64,000 nt of DNA from Pycnococcus provasolii. Lineage: Eukaryota > Chlorophyta > Pseudoscourfieldiophyceae > Pseudoscourfieldiales. Below the pieces are notes generated by a model. It worked only from the letters and a program-made list of their open reading frames with translations, was not told where the DNA came from and did not search any database. The DNA lies in assembly GCA_049487715.1 (NCBI GenBank), contig CP150550.1, positions 930,001 to 994,000 of the forward strand, written 5' to 3'. This document shows, one piece after another, positions 1-9,836 of the stretch. Made by a program: the position numbers and the translations under genes. The first letter of the stretch is position 1. The number at the start of each line of letters is the position of its first letter.

Positions 1-610
1 TTATGTTGGTAAGTACCGAACGTGTTGGCGCCGCACAACACAGGCACAGGGGAGGGGCCTGTGTTGCCCGGTTTGCCCAAAAACAGAAACCTGGGACCGG
101 GCACACACGGACGCACCACCGGCCACCGGGTACATCACACTACGGCACGCTTGCCGGTATGCACATAAACCAACAACTTGAAGTGTTGGTAACGTGATGT
201 CGTCACACGAACTTCGTTGACACCACCTCAATCACCGCAAAACGGACAAACACCGCAATCGGACGAGGTGCCGATGCCAAAAGGGACATTTGGAGCCTCT
301 TGCCGCATCATAGCACGGGATCACGGGACCGGTAGGAAGGCCTATGGTTACATAGTACAGTACCCGGTACATCAGGTTGCGGGATTCACCTTGTTGGTTC
401 CAGGCGCCCAAGTTGCTGGTTCTCGGGCATCGTTTTTTTCCCTCGGCACTCGCCGGTCGTCGCTACTCGCTGGAGCCTTGTTGAGTTGACAGGGGATCCT
501 TGGTTGGTTGTTATCCAGAGGCCACGGCGAGGGGTGCCGAGGCCTCGCCGAGGGGTGCCGATGTCACGCCCATTAGCCGACCTACCTGACCAGCTGTAAC
601 AGGGTTATGG
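1..610. other. Intergenic, no gene seen
   Basis: No open frame here has a recognisable domain or coding-like composition. Around 525-560 a short motif reading gcgaggggtgccga occurs twice in close succession. TAGTACAGTACC near 352 belongs to a TACTGTAC-type motif family seen in other non-coding stretches of the window. Confidence 0.5.
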
Positions 611-718
611 CACCGGTGAATGGGCTGAATGGTGAATGATGTGAATGGACAACCGCTGGACAGAGTAAAGTACACTTCGTTACTGAATGAGGGATCTCAG
701 CAATTACTGAATGAGCAA
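611..718 (-). repeat. 3'-end dispersed element, copy A
   Basis: Read on the minus strand this begins with TTGCTCATTCAGTAATT a few bases after the stop of the FAD monooxygenase. It repeats CTCATTCAGTAA, continues with a TACTTTA / TGTCC core, and ends with CCATTCAGCCCATTCACC. It matches copy B (43581-43678) over about 100 bp in the same orientation relative to its gene. It is probably the 3' UTR or a 3'-processing region. Confidence 0.75.
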
Positions 719-725
719 CTGCAGC

Positions 726-2444
726 TCACACTCGAACAGCTGCACCGTCCACGTACACCTTTGCCGTGACGTCGAGAGCACCGAGCACGCGGAATAGCAC
801 GTCACGCACAGCGGCGGGCACCCCTTCGGGTGCCGTCTCGAGCTCGCCGAGCACGCGCGCGGTGACGGCAACCTTAGCCGTGGGCGCGAAGCGACGGCGC
901 TGGTACTCGGCAAGTGTGGAAGCGATCTCCGTGCCATTTTCTAGCGCGTCGCCGAGAAGGGTGGCGAGACAGTAACAGTCTTGCATAGCCTGATTCGCTC
1001 CTTGGCCTAAAAATGGCGGCATGGCGTGCACCGCGTCGCCGAGCAGCACAACACGACCATCCATAGCGTACCAAGGCTGCCATCGAGGGAGGTGGTGGTA
1101 GACGCCCACGTCCGTCAGGCGTGTTGACTTTTCTGCTAGTGCAACAACCTCATTCTGCGGCATGCCAGCCTTCTTGCACATCGCAATCAGTCGCTTCTGC
1201 AGCGCACCGCTGCTACCCTCGCGCCAGTCGACGTTCTCGTCATCCTCCACCGCCGTTGCTGCCTCCGCATCGGAACGGTAGACGAGCGCGAGCAAATCTC
1301 GTGCGCCTTCCCCAATCCCACCGGTGTAGGACAGCGCATACGCACCCTCGGCAAAAAACTGCTGCGCAATGCCCGACTCGCCTCCAATGTCGGTGAGGTC
1401 ACGCGAGCCAGCGGGAGCAACGGCGAACAATACGCGCAGCCCGGCATACTGCGCGTCGGCGCCATCGCCAAAGGCGAGACGGCGCACGGTGGATCGAACG
1501 CCGTCGCAGCCGACAACAAGGTCGAATTCGCGCGTTTCGTCGATGCCATTGTCGACGTTCGTAAGCGTCGCGCTCACGCCATCGCCGACACGCTTGATTG
1601 ATTGGATTTTCGTGCCCAGCTTCAGCTCCACCTGCGACGGTAGCGCGTCAGCGAGCCCCTTGAGCGCGTCCGATCGCATGACGGTGTAGGCGGCTGGTTT
1701 CGTCCCTCCGTCGAGCATGAGTTCCGCGCCAAGTTCGCTCGATCGGAATGCGGTTGCGACGTCAACTTCAAAGAGCTGCTGAGTGATTCTTCCGTTCCGT
1801 GCGGCGTACGCGCGCACGCCTCGCAGTGGATTTCCGACGTTTGTGATGACGTCTTTCAGTTTGATTTTATCCGCGACAGCAACGGCGCCGTTGAGGTTGA
1901 GTCCCGCCCCCAGCTCCGGTTCGATGGACTCTCTCCTCTCAATGACGGTGACTTTTGTGTGCGTAAGTTTTTCTTGTAGTGCGTGTGCCAAGAAAAGACC
2001 ACTCGGTCCTGCACCCACGACGAGAACGCGGAACGGCTTCGAGGGTGAAAATCCTGACGAATTCTTTCGAGACGAGTTCACGGAGCGCGCGTTGTTTTTC
2101 TTGTCATCAGCTGAACGTGCCGTGAGTGATTGGATAGTGCGTTTGAGGGACCCGCCTTTGGTGAAAAACGAGTCGGAGGAGGAATCGGAGGAGGAATCGG
2201 AGGAGGAGGAGGACCGCTTAAAACCAGCACGAAGAGACGGAGGTGGTGAAGACGAAGACGAAGACGAAGACGGTACAGAACGTATGCGAACACACGGAGA
2301 CGAAGAAGTAAGAAAGCGACACCACGTGGGAGACCGTGCTAGAGATCGAGACCGAAGTGCGCCAGGATGAGGGATGCGAGTGCTGCTGCTGCGAGTTCTC
2401 ATTGAGACACACGTTGACGTTGACATGGACATGGACGCGGACAT
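726..2444 (-). CDS. FAD-dependent monooxygenase, plastid-targeted type
   Basis: A 572-residue flavoprotein of the aromatic-hydroxylase / zeaxanthin-epoxidase-like superfamily. Visible motifs are the Rossmann GAGPSG at about residues 144-149, an ER pair shortly after it, the DG-type stretch CDGVRST, and the C-terminal FAD-binding stretch GDAVHAMPPFLGQGANQAM. The first ~135 residues are Ser/Arg-rich with two acidic-serine runs and look like a transit region followed by a linker; this is inferred. The longest open frame starts at 2483 with TTG, so the first ATG at 2444 is preferred. The substrate cannot be read from sequence: salicylate hydroxylase-like and epoxidase-like family members share these motifs. 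A copy of the dispersed 3' element follows its stop. A short CCCTAA-like cluster lies about 100 bp upstream of the start. Confidence 0.85.
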   Translation of the reverse strand: MSASMSMSTSTCVSMRTRSSSTRIPHPGALRSRSLARSPTWCRFLTSSSPCVRIRSVPSSSSSSSSPPPSLRAGFKRSSSSSDSSSDSSSDSFFTKGGSLKRTIQSLTARSADDKKNNARSVNSSRKNSSGFSPSKPFRVLVVGAGPSGLFLAHALQEKLTHTKVTVIERRESIEPELGAGLNLNGAVAVADKIKLKDVITNVGNPLRGVRAYAARNGRITQQLFEVDVATAFRSSELGAELMLDGGTKPAAYTVMRSDALKGLADALPSQVELKLGTKIQSIKRVGDGVSATLTNVDNGIDETREFDLVVGCDGVRSTVRRLAFGDGADAQYAGLRVLFAVAPAGSRDLTDIGGESGIAQQFFAEGAYALSYTGGIGEGARDLLALVYRSDAEAATAVEDDENVDWREGSSGALQKRLIAMCKKAGMPQNEVVALAEKSTRLTDVGVYHHLPRWQPWYAMDGRVVLLGDAVHAMPPFLGQGANQAMQDCYCLATLLGDALENGTEIASTLAEYQRRRFAPTAKVAVTARVLGELETAPEGVPAAVRDVLFRVLGALDVTAKVYVDGAAVRV

Positions 2445-2541
2445 GACAGGGATAATGAACCCAACAAGGGATGGAAAAGGCAACTCCCGGGAGAACTAAG
2501 GTTTAACCACAGCCACACACAAATGCGAGGTCACGCGAACC

Positions 2542-2570
2542 ATAACCCTACGCCCTAATGCCCTAATGCC
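2542..2570. repeat. Telomere-like CCCTAA cluster (degenerate)
   Basis: Three CCCTA(A) units separated by one to three bases lie about 100 bp upstream of the FAD monooxygenase ATG. It is one of several similar clusters found in upstream regions of this window. Confidence 0.5.
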
Positions 2571-3024
2571 CACCTCTATCGTAATGCCCTCACGGAACCC
2601 CCGAACGGAACCCCTGTTCGGAACCCGAACACCACTCGCGTTTAAATTCTGCGTTTCGGATGGTGGGCGATTAACAACTATTGTACAGTATGGGTGCGCC
2701 AGCCGACCACCTCAGCCGACCTAAAGTTTCGTGGTGAGCCCTTGAGCCTACCACCTCCTTGAGCCTCTATGAGTAAAATGGTAATTCTTATGCATCGGCA
2801 TCGCGAGGCTCATCAGGCCTCACTCAGCAAGCAATTCAGCCATTCCGCTTCAAGGGTTGTATACCTTTATTGAGACCCTGCGCACCTAGCAGGCACCACT
2901 TTATGACTTGATTTTGTGTTTTCACTTTTTCAGCTGTTATTAAGGGGTTGGTTGCCACACCTTAAGCCATCCCCTATTCATTTGGATTTGTGCGGCCGCA
3001 TTCATTGCCTTGCCCGGCCTTCCA

Positions 3025-3072
<48 letters not shown>
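3025..3072. repeat. (TCTGCG)8 microsatellite
   Basis: Eight perfect hexamer units in non-coding sequence, about 200 bp upstream of the small membrane-protein gene. Confidence 0.95.
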
Positions 3073-3073
<1 letters not shown>

Positions 3074-3270
3074 TTCGGCCTTGCTTCCTATCAGTTGTTT
3101 TTTCGCAGTTGACAGCGCGTACTGTCCTTGTAGTACTGTACTTTGTAGTACTCCTGCTGTACTTGCTTTAGCTCCTTTCTCTTGCTGAGGTGAATCAGAC
3201 AGTTTAATATAGTGGTATCCGAATCAAATATCCTTACGATAGTTTGTAAATACTGCAGTAGCAAATCATC

Positions 3271-3964
3271 ATGGTGAACGTTCCAGGTATCGGCGAAGTG
3301 ACGGTTTCGCAAATTGCTCTCGCTTTTGCGAAACTGTTCCTATGGGCACAGGCAAGTCCATCTAAAACGCACTGTTAGTTACACAATAACCAAAACAAGA
3401 AACTTACTCACGCGACAAAACAACACCAACCACGTTCTCGGACGCTCGCTCTTACAGGTGGCTCTGTCCATGGCAGGTTGCATAGCACCCATGTGGGCAG
3501 CCATCGCGTGCGCAAGTCTGGCGACGTCGTTCTACGGCTTGGTGGCAGTAGACTCCAGCAACAAACGACTACTGCAGAGCTACCCTATCGCACTCGTACT
3601 CATGCTCACGCTTGATATCGTGTGGGTCGTCACGTGGACGGCTTACATTGGCGAGAACTACACACCCGTTAAGGGACAGTGGGGAATACCAGCCTTTCGC
3701 GACGCGCAGAAGGCGCTGCTCACCTGCGAGTGGTTCGCCTTGGGCACTCGCGTGCTTAGCATCCCCTTCTGGCTGAAGATTTTTATCACCGCCAAGGTAC
3801 GTACGCACGTTACCTCTCCCCGCACGACTACGAACGGAAGAGCTGACACAACTTATCAACATACTCACACATACACACCAAATCAAAACATCTTTTCATA
3901 GGACATTGCCGAGGCACCTGGTGGTGGCTTGGAGTACGAAGGACTTGGTGGCGGCTTCGCTTAG
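3271..3964 (+). CDS. Four-helix membrane protein, three exons, unknown function
   Basis: Spliced exons 3271-3351, 3458-3796 and 3902-3964 give 160 residues. Intron 1 has a GC donor (gcaagt) and a cttacag acceptor. Intron 2 is GT-AG (gtacgt...ttcatag). Both junctions keep the frame, and exon 3 ends in a Gly-rich tail closed by TAG. The protein begins MVNVPGIGEVTVSQ and has about four hydrophobic segments, with Trp-rich TWTAYIGEN and QWGIPAF between helices 3 and 4. I do not recognise the family. It looks like a small integral membrane protein; the compartment is unknown. Unspliced reading gives a misleading 195-residue frame running into intron 2. Confidence 0.7.
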
Positions 3965-4320
3965 GCTGCGCGCTAACCTCAGTAGAAAATTTTTTCCCTT
4001 AGCAGTAGACTTGTTATTTACAGTGTTAAAAAAAAACGAAAACCATTTACGCGTCAAAAGTAAAAGTCGACGCGCGCGCGCACTGGCAACTAGGCAACAT
4101 GTACGTCTAATGCACTTCTGTGCACGTCTTCTTTCTCTCCTGCAACGTCGCGCTCCAAACCCACAAAGTCCCCTCTCAAATCACATAATCTCCCCAAACC
4201 CGTTGTCAATCGCACGCTCAACGGTCGCAGTCTGAAACGTGACATTTTTTTTTCGGAAAACGGGTTCTCCTCGATCTCTCACCCTTGTACGCCGCGTCAG
4301 TACCTCCTTTCTTCATGAAT
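3965..4320. other. Intergenic between convergent genes
   Basis: AT- and CA-rich sequence between two convergent stops. No repeat or gene is seen. Confidence 0.45.
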
Positions 4321-6003
4321 TCAAGGCTGCACGTTGGAGAACGCCTTCCACGCGGATGCGTCGATGCGCTTCGTCATCGACTTGAGCTGCTGATTTGGCC
4401 CCAGCTCGAACATCTGGTTCTTGCCAGAACTCAGCAGGTACTTGACGCACTTCTCCCACATCACCGGCTCGAGCAGTTGGCGGCAGAGAAGGTCCACGTA
4501 ATCCTCCTTGGTTGCGTTCGCCGGGAACGGACCACCCAGCACGTTGCTGATGACTGTCATCTTCGGAGGCAGATGGAACGTCGCCTCCATGAGCGCTTTA
4601 CGCAACGCCTCAGCCGCGGACTGCATGAGCGGGCTGTGAAATGCGCCACTCACCGCCACGTACTGCGCCTTGAGCGCGCCTTTCGCCGTCGCCTTGGTCT
4701 GCACCTGCTCGAGGCACGTCTTGTGCCCAGAGACCACGCGTCCCTGCGGGAAGAGAAAGTTGGCCAGCTGGCAGACACGTCCGGCGGGAGATGAGTTGCG
4801 AACATCCGAGCAAATCGCCTCCAGGTCGGCATCCGCCAGTCCAACAACGCTGAGCATCCCGTGAGGGTCGCCAGCCTTCGCCGCCTCCGCCATGGACTCT
4901 GCGCGCACCTTGACGACTCGCAGCGCATCCTCGAAAGATAGAATGCCCGCGTGCACGAGTGCGTTGTATTCGCCGAGCGAAAGCCCGGCTGTCGCCGCGC
5001 ACTCCGCGAGCGCGTTTGGCTTTTCCCTGCGAATCTTTTCCACCGCGCACGCGCCCGCGACGAAGAGTGCAGGCTGCGAGAACCTGGTGTCGTCGAGCTT
5101 GTCTTTCGGGCCACTGAGGCACAGATCGAGGAGGTCGTACCCGAGCACCTGCTTCGCCTTGTCGAAGAGCTGCTTGCACGCGGCATCGTCCTTCACGCTC
5201 GCACACATGCCGACCATCTGGCTTCCTTGTCCAGGGAAGAGGAACGCAATGGGACCGGTGGGCATTTTCGGCTTTTTTGCTGTCTCGTCGTCGTCGTCGT
5301 CGAGTGCCATGGGAGGTTTTGCAGCCCGCCGTGCCTTTCGCGCCTCCTTCTCGGCTGCTTTTTTAGCTTCCATCTTCTGACGGTGCGCCACCTCTGGGTA
5401 CTTTGGATCGTAGTTGGCAGGCCACGTTTTCACGACGTCGAGCCCGTAGTCGTAGAGCGTCCACCAGTCGCCAATGTCGGCGTGCGGCACGCGAACTTTT
5501 TGAACGTTTGCGTACTTTTTGTTGAGTGCGTCGATGGCACCGCGCACGTTCGCGTCGTCGACTGCGACATCGACGGGTAGTTTGCACCCTGGGTTGAGGT
5601 ACGGGTCGTAGTCGAACGTTCGGATGGACGGGTCGCCCCCTCGGCTGAGAATGTACTCGTAGATTTCGAGGTACCCTTCGTAGTGCGCGAGGTACGCCGC
5701 TCGGTGCAGCGGCGTGAATCCCTTATCATCTTGCTGGTTGATTTCCGCGCCGTTGTTGAGAAGGTGGTGCAGCATATCAATTTGTTTGTACGTCGTGGCG
5801 AAGTGTATGGGTGCCCCCGCTCCGTTATCTTGCGTGACAAAGTACGGATCTTTCGCCATGATTGCCGCGAGCGACTCGGGGTCCGCGTGTCTGATGCTGG
5901 AGTAGAATGCGAACGGCGCGTGGAACGGCGTAGGCGGGTAACGACCGGTCGACGTCATGTCGCGACCACGTTGACCATTTGACCCTGCTGTGATGGACGA
6001 CAT
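4321..6003 (-). CDS. Ankyrin-malonyl-CoA:ACP transacylase fusion
   Basis: A 560-residue protein whose C-terminal ~310 residues are a FabD-type malonyl-CoA:ACP transacylase, which loads malonyl groups onto acyl carrier protein for fatty-acid or polyketide synthesis. The motifs are LFPGQGSQ at about 256-263, the nucleophile elbow GLSLGEY at 340-346 (Ser342; Leu replaces the bacterial His, as in plant enzymes), and SGAFHSPLM with the catalytic His. The N-terminal ~180 residues carry ankyrin repeats (APIHFATTYKQIDMLHHLL and GFTPLHRAAYLAHYEG), followed by a Lys/Arg/Glu-rich linker and an Asp run. The start is the first ATG at 6003; the frame extends upstream only from a TTG. There is no obvious plastid transit peptide, which is unusual for a fatty-acid-synthesis enzyme. 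Confidence 0.9.
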   Translation of the reverse strand: MSSITAGSNGQRGRDMTSTGRYPPTPFHAPFAFYSSIRHADPESLAAIMAKDPYFVTQDNGAGAPIHFATTYKQIDMLHHLLNNGAEINQQDDKGFTPLHRAAYLAHYEGYLEIYEYILSRGGDPSIRTFDYDPYLNPGCKLPVDVAVDDANVRGAIDALNKKYANVQKVRVPHADIGDWWTLYDYGLDVVKTWPANYDPKYPEVAHRQKMEAKKAAEKEARKARRAAKPPMALDDDDDETAKKPKMPTGPIAFLFPGQGSQMVGMCASVKDDAACKQLFDKAKQVLGYDLLDLCLSGPKDKLDDTRFSQPALFVAGACAVEKIRREKPNALAECAATAGLSLGEYNALVHAGILSFEDALRVVKVRAESMAEAAKAGDPHGMLSVVGLADADLEAICSDVRNSSPAGRVCQLANFLFPQGRVVSGHKTCLEQVQTKATAKGALKAQYVAVSGAFHSPLMQSAAEALRKALMEATFHLPPKMTVISNVLGGPFPANATKEDYVDLLCRQLLEPVMWEKCVKYLLSSGKNQMFELGPNQQLKSMTKRIDASAWKAFSNVQP

Positions 6004-6438
6004 GCTTGTATAGGTATTGAAACGGAAAATAACGCCACCCCCAGGGACACTTTTGCTGGAGTCACACAAACACAACCTAAATTTTACATGGTCAATCTCA
6101 GGGAAATTTTGGGGATCCGTAGTTGGGTTGAGCCAGGGTTTTGATTTTTTATAAAAATGGTTTCGGACAGGGCTACCTTAGGGTTCAGAATTAGGGTTCG
6201 GGTTACCTGTTCGGGTTCGGGTGATTCGGGTTCGGGTTAGTTGTTCGGGTTCGGGTTACTTCTTCGGGTGATTCGGGTTTTGGTGATTCGGGTTTTGTTT
6301 TTCGGGTTTTGATTTTTCCTCGAGGGTCCTTGGTCCCTTCCCTTCCAAGCCTTTGGTAAACTTCCTCTACCTATTATACTCGTCGTCATCAAGCTCATCA
6401 CCGTCTGTTTATTATTTTGTTCCCATAGAGATCTCTCT
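6004..6438. other. Divergent promoter region with degenerate telomere-like repeats
   Basis: Between the divergent ankyrin-transacylase and prolyl hydroxylase genes. The middle is dominated by TTAGGGTT and TTCGGGTT variants (6178-6310), followed by a T-rich stretch. No gene is seen. Confidence 0.6.
6178..6310. repeat. Degenerate TTAGGG/TTCGGG repeat cluster
   Basis: Many G-rich hexamer to nonamer units of the form TTAGGGTT, TTCGGGTT and GATTCGGGTT occur nearly back to back. They start about 175 bp from the transacylase ATG and end about 130 bp from the hydroxylase ATG. They look like a diverged telomere-type array. Confidence 0.75.
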
Positions 6439-7702
6439 ATGGTGGGCTCTATGGTGAATGTGGTGGTGGTTTTCATGGTTCTTTACACGTGCGTCGTTTC
6501 ATTTGCTTCCGCCTCTTCGGTTAACGGCCGTCTCTTAAAGGCCGGTTTGTTTGGATCGGCGCAAGCATCTTCTTCTCTTGACCGAGTCGTCAACGCAAGA
6601 GGAACGTCTGCCGGGGTGGAAAGGGGAGACGTACGACCACCAGAAGTCGAACGCGCTCTTCGGACTCGGCGAACCGGGAAGGCAGAGCAAGGCGCGCGAC
6701 GCTGTAGGACGCAAGGGATTCGGCGGGGAGGGGTTCACCAAGTGGCGGGAAGCAGGCTCGAAGCCAAAGTCAGATACAGAAAGCTGGATTGAAACCATCT
6801 CGTGGGAACCTCGCGCTTTCCTGTACCACAACTTCATGACGCCGGAGGAGTGTGATCACCTCATCGGCCTCGCGAAGCCGACGATGGAACGAAGCACGGT
6901 TGTCGACGCGTCCACGGGCCAGCCTATCTCCGACAACATACGCACTTCGTCGGGAACGTTCCTTCACCGTGGCGAGGATGATATCATCAAGAGCATCGAG
7001 ACGCGCATCGCGGCATTCACTCACATACCCCCCGAGAATGGCGAAGACATACAGGTGCTGCACTACGACAAGGGGCAGAAGTATGGCGCACACTACGACT
7101 ACTTTGACGGCTACGTGGGCAAGAAAATTGGCAACAACGGTGGGCAGCGCAAGGCGACGGTACTCATGTACCTTGACTCCGTGACACATGGCGGAGAGAC
7201 GGTCTTTCCTGACAGCACGTGGGCAACCGACGGCCTGCGTGAACAGCAGGCGGTTGAGACGAAAAACGGCATGTGGTCGCCGTGCGGCTCGAAGGGCGTC
7301 GCGGCTAAAGCCAAAAAAGGCGACGCACTTCTCTTCTTCTCTCTGCACGCAGACAACGAGCCAGATGGACACTCGCTGCACTCCGGCTGCCCGCCGTTGA
7401 TGGAGAACGAGTCGAAGTGGACGGCGACAAAGTGGATCCACGTATCGGAATTTGAGGTGGCCGCTTTCATGGCGCGAGCACCTCCGGGCGTTTGCGCGGA
7501 TCTTAACGAAGCGTGCTCTGACTGGGCATTGCACGGCGAGTGCGAGAAGAATCCATCATACATGAAGGGTTCCGGCCACGGCCGATCTGACGGACAGTGC
7601 CGATTATCGTGCAACGTTTGCGATCCAACCGAGCGGCGATGCGCTAACATTCAGACGTGCGTTGGCGGCGCACTTGTTCCTAACACCGACACCGCGAAGT
7701 GA
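6439..7702 (+). CDS. Prolyl 4-hydroxylase with C-terminal ShKT domain
   Basis: An Fe(II)/2-oxoglutarate prolyl 4-hydroxylase of the plant and animal collagen-hydroxylase family, acting in the ER/Golgi on secreted proline-rich proteins. The catalytic iron triad is His and Asp in HYDYFDG and a distal His in LHSGCP; Lys in the following ESKW motif would bind 2-oxoglutarate. The C-terminus is a six-Cys ShKT module (CADLNEACSDWALHGECEKN onward). A hydrophobic start (MVNVVVVFMVLYT) lies in a different frame from the body. The simplest model is a 52-nt GT-AG intron at 6489-6540 (gtgcgt...cttaaag, with an internal gttaac branch-like site), giving 403 residues. A frameshift is the alternative. The longest single frame begins with TTG at 6551 and would lack the signal anchor. 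Confidence 0.85.
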
Positions 7703-7921
7703 GCGACGTCGACTAACTTTTGTAGCATTCTTTCTTTTCTTCTATTTCTTGAGATGCATATCCAATAATCCAAAATCAAATCTTGCTTACTTTTACTATA
7801 GACAATAGAATAAATTATTGACTCGAACGATATACCCTCTACACTGATTATGTGATTTACCTCCAATTTTATGCCGCCTCCCTCACCTGTAGCTAGTCTA
7901 ACGTCAATCACGGTTCAGCGC

Positions 7922-9352
7922 CTAAGGCTTGTCGTTCGCGTGATGGATGTGAGGGGTTGCCACGCCCTTCGCGTTGCCGTGCTCGAAGTAGTACGCCGAG
8001 CCGCCGTGCTCCGTCTCGTCAAGGCCAGCGCTCTCCTCCTCCGCAGTCGCGCGAAGGAACCCAGTCACGCGCATCACGTAGAACAGCGGACCGAGCGTCA
8101 CGGACACCCAGCCCATGATAGCCAGGATGCCCACGATCTGGCATCCGAGCAGACGGCCTTCGCCGCCCATGAATGCGCCGTAGTCGCCCGTGTGGCCGTA
8201 CACCTCGCTCACGTACTGCTCCTTCGCGAACAAGCCCACGACCAGAACGCCCCACATGCCGCAGAAGCCGTGCAGAGCCGCCGCGTCAACAGGGTCGTCT
8301 ATCTTCAGCACGTTCAGCACGAACCAGCGAGCGAACAGGAAGATGCCGCCGCCCAGCGCACCGGCGATGATGCCGATCCAAGGCGTGATCAGCGAGCAGC
8401 CAGCCGTCACGGACACGAGACCCGCAAGCGCGCCGTTGCACGCGTTCACAAGGTCCCACGCTCCCGTCTTCGCCTTCTGGATGAAAAGAACGGACACGCC
8501 CGCGGACGCGCCGCCGAGCGTCGTCACCACGGCGGCGCGGGCGACGACCATCGAGTTCACCGCGCCGTCGACGACAAGCATCGAGCCGGGGTTGAAGCCG
8601 TACCAGCCGAACCAAAGGAAGAACGTGCCGAGCACAACCAGCGTCGCGCTGTGGCCCTTCATGTCGTTGGGCTTGCCCTCGTCGTTGAAGCGTCCCATGC
8701 GCGGCCCGACCATCGCCGCGCCGATCAGCGCAGCAAAGCCGCCCGTCATGTGCACGACGCCGGAGCCGGCGAAGTCCATCATGCCTGACCCTTCGAGGAA
8801 GCGCTCCTTCGACTTGAACGCAGACAGCCAGCCCTGACCGTGCCACACCCAGTGCACCACCACCGGGTACACGAAGCCAGTCAGCGCGATCGAGTACACG
8901 AGATACGCGGAGAACGCCGTGCGCTCAGCCATAGCGCCGGACACGATGGTCGCCGCCGCCGCGGCGAACGCCCACTGGAACATCCAGCTCACGTAGTCCG
9001 TCATGCCGTCCAGGGCGAAGTCGCCCGAGCCGATAAAGCCAGGCGCGTCGGACTTGTTGCCCCACGCGAACGCCCACCCGAAGAAGTAGAAGGCGACGGC
9101 GCCCGCGGCGGCGTCAATCACGTTCTTGAGCAGGATGTTCATCGTGTTCTTCGTGCGCACGCTGCCCGCGCACAGCATGGCAAAGCCTGCCTGCATGGCG
9201 AACACCATGTAGGCCGAGACGAGGACGAAGAAGGCATTGAGGCCGGTCTTGGCGTCGTCCGCGGTGGTGGTTGCGGCGCACACGGCGGTGGCGACCTGCT
9301 TGAGTCCCGCGTCCGTGATCTTGCCGAGGGCGTCACAGTCGAGCGCAGACAT
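7922..9352 (-). CDS. AMT1: Ammonium transporter, copy 1
   Basis: A 476-residue AMT/Mep/Rh-family channel for ammonium uptake at the plasma membrane, with about 11 membrane helices. Family hallmarks are the early segment MQAGFAMLCAGSVRTKN, the ammonium-transporter signature region DFAGSGVVHMTGGFAALIGA, and the pore histidines in VVHMTG and DAAALHGFCG. The ATG at 9352 is certain because the copy at 13036 starts identically. From the ATG to the residues YYF near the C-terminus it is almost identical to copy 2 (Asn versus Asp in MGRF-N/D-DEGK is one difference); after that the tails are unrelated. It is convergent with the prolyl hydroxylase. Confidence 0.95.
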   Translation of the reverse strand: MSALDCDALGKITDAGLKQVATAVCAATTTADDAKTGLNAFFVLVSAYMVFAMQAGFAMLCAGSVRTKNTMNILLKNVIDAAAGAVAFYFFGWAFAWGNKSDAPGFIGSGDFALDGMTDYVSWMFQWAFAAAAATIVSGAMAERTAFSAYLVYSIALTGFVYPVVVHWVWHGQGWLSAFKSKERFLEGSGMMDFAGSGVVHMTGGFAALIGAAMVGPRMGRFNDEGKPNDMKGHSATLVVLGTFFLWFGWYGFNPGSMLVVDGAVNSMVVARAAVVTTLGGASAGVSVLFIQKAKTGAWDLVNACNGALAGLVSVTAGCSLITPWIGIIAGALGGGIFLFARWFVLNVLKIDDPVDAAALHGFCGMWGVLVVGLFAKEQYVSEVYGHTGDYGAFMGGEGRLLGCQIVGILAIMGWVSVTLGPLFYVMRVTGFLRATAEEESAGLDETEHGGSAYYFEHGNAKGVATPHIHHANDKP

Positions 9353-9836
9353 ATTGCGTGGCGATGGTATTAGTGGCAGTAGCCTTAAAGTCCAAATGCG
9401 CGTCCTACGTGGTGGGAACTATCGGGGAGTCGTGTCGGCGTGCGTCCACGTTGTTGTGAAGTCGACGACTCGGCCTGACGGCGCGGTGGAGTTGACTATC
9501 TGGCTATCCACTTGCACACATGGACAATGCACTTGCACACAAAAATCTCAGGCAACAATCTGTGGAATTTGGGCAAAAACAAATGCATAAAACGAACTCA
9601 CGAATGCATGGCCATGTTTGTGCTTGCACGTTTCGTTTGCGCACTCACTCGCCCACGATTTCTCCATCAGCAAGGCACGCGCGCCTCGCGACCACCTCTG
9701 CTCAGTCTCGCATGCTTTTTCGTCTGAATTTCTCGAAACGAGGCGCATCGAGCATGAATAATTGCCGCGTCTTTCCAGGCCCCTCAAGGGACCAGACTTA
9801 TTTGGTCTGACCAGGCTGACCCGAATTAATTTGCCC
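9353..9836. other. Intergenic upstream of AMT copy 1
   Basis: This is the presumed promoter of AMT copy 1, running up to the transposon target site. No CCCTAA array is visible. Sequence upstream of the ATG does not match that upstream of AMT copy 2. Confidence 0.5.

Larger units (their letters stand above)
2445..3270. other. Intergenic between divergent genes
   Basis: This is the promoter region of two divergent genes. It holds a CCCTA/CCCTAA-like cluster at 2542-2570, a TGTACAGTA motif near 2683, and a hexamer microsatellite at 3025-3072. Near 3118-3145 the motif TAGTACTGTACT appears. No further gene is seen. Confidence 0.5.

Noticed and set aside
217-489. 90-residue plus-strand frame
   Set aside because: Not preceded by an ATG in good context, no domain, composition like surrounding non-coding DNA.
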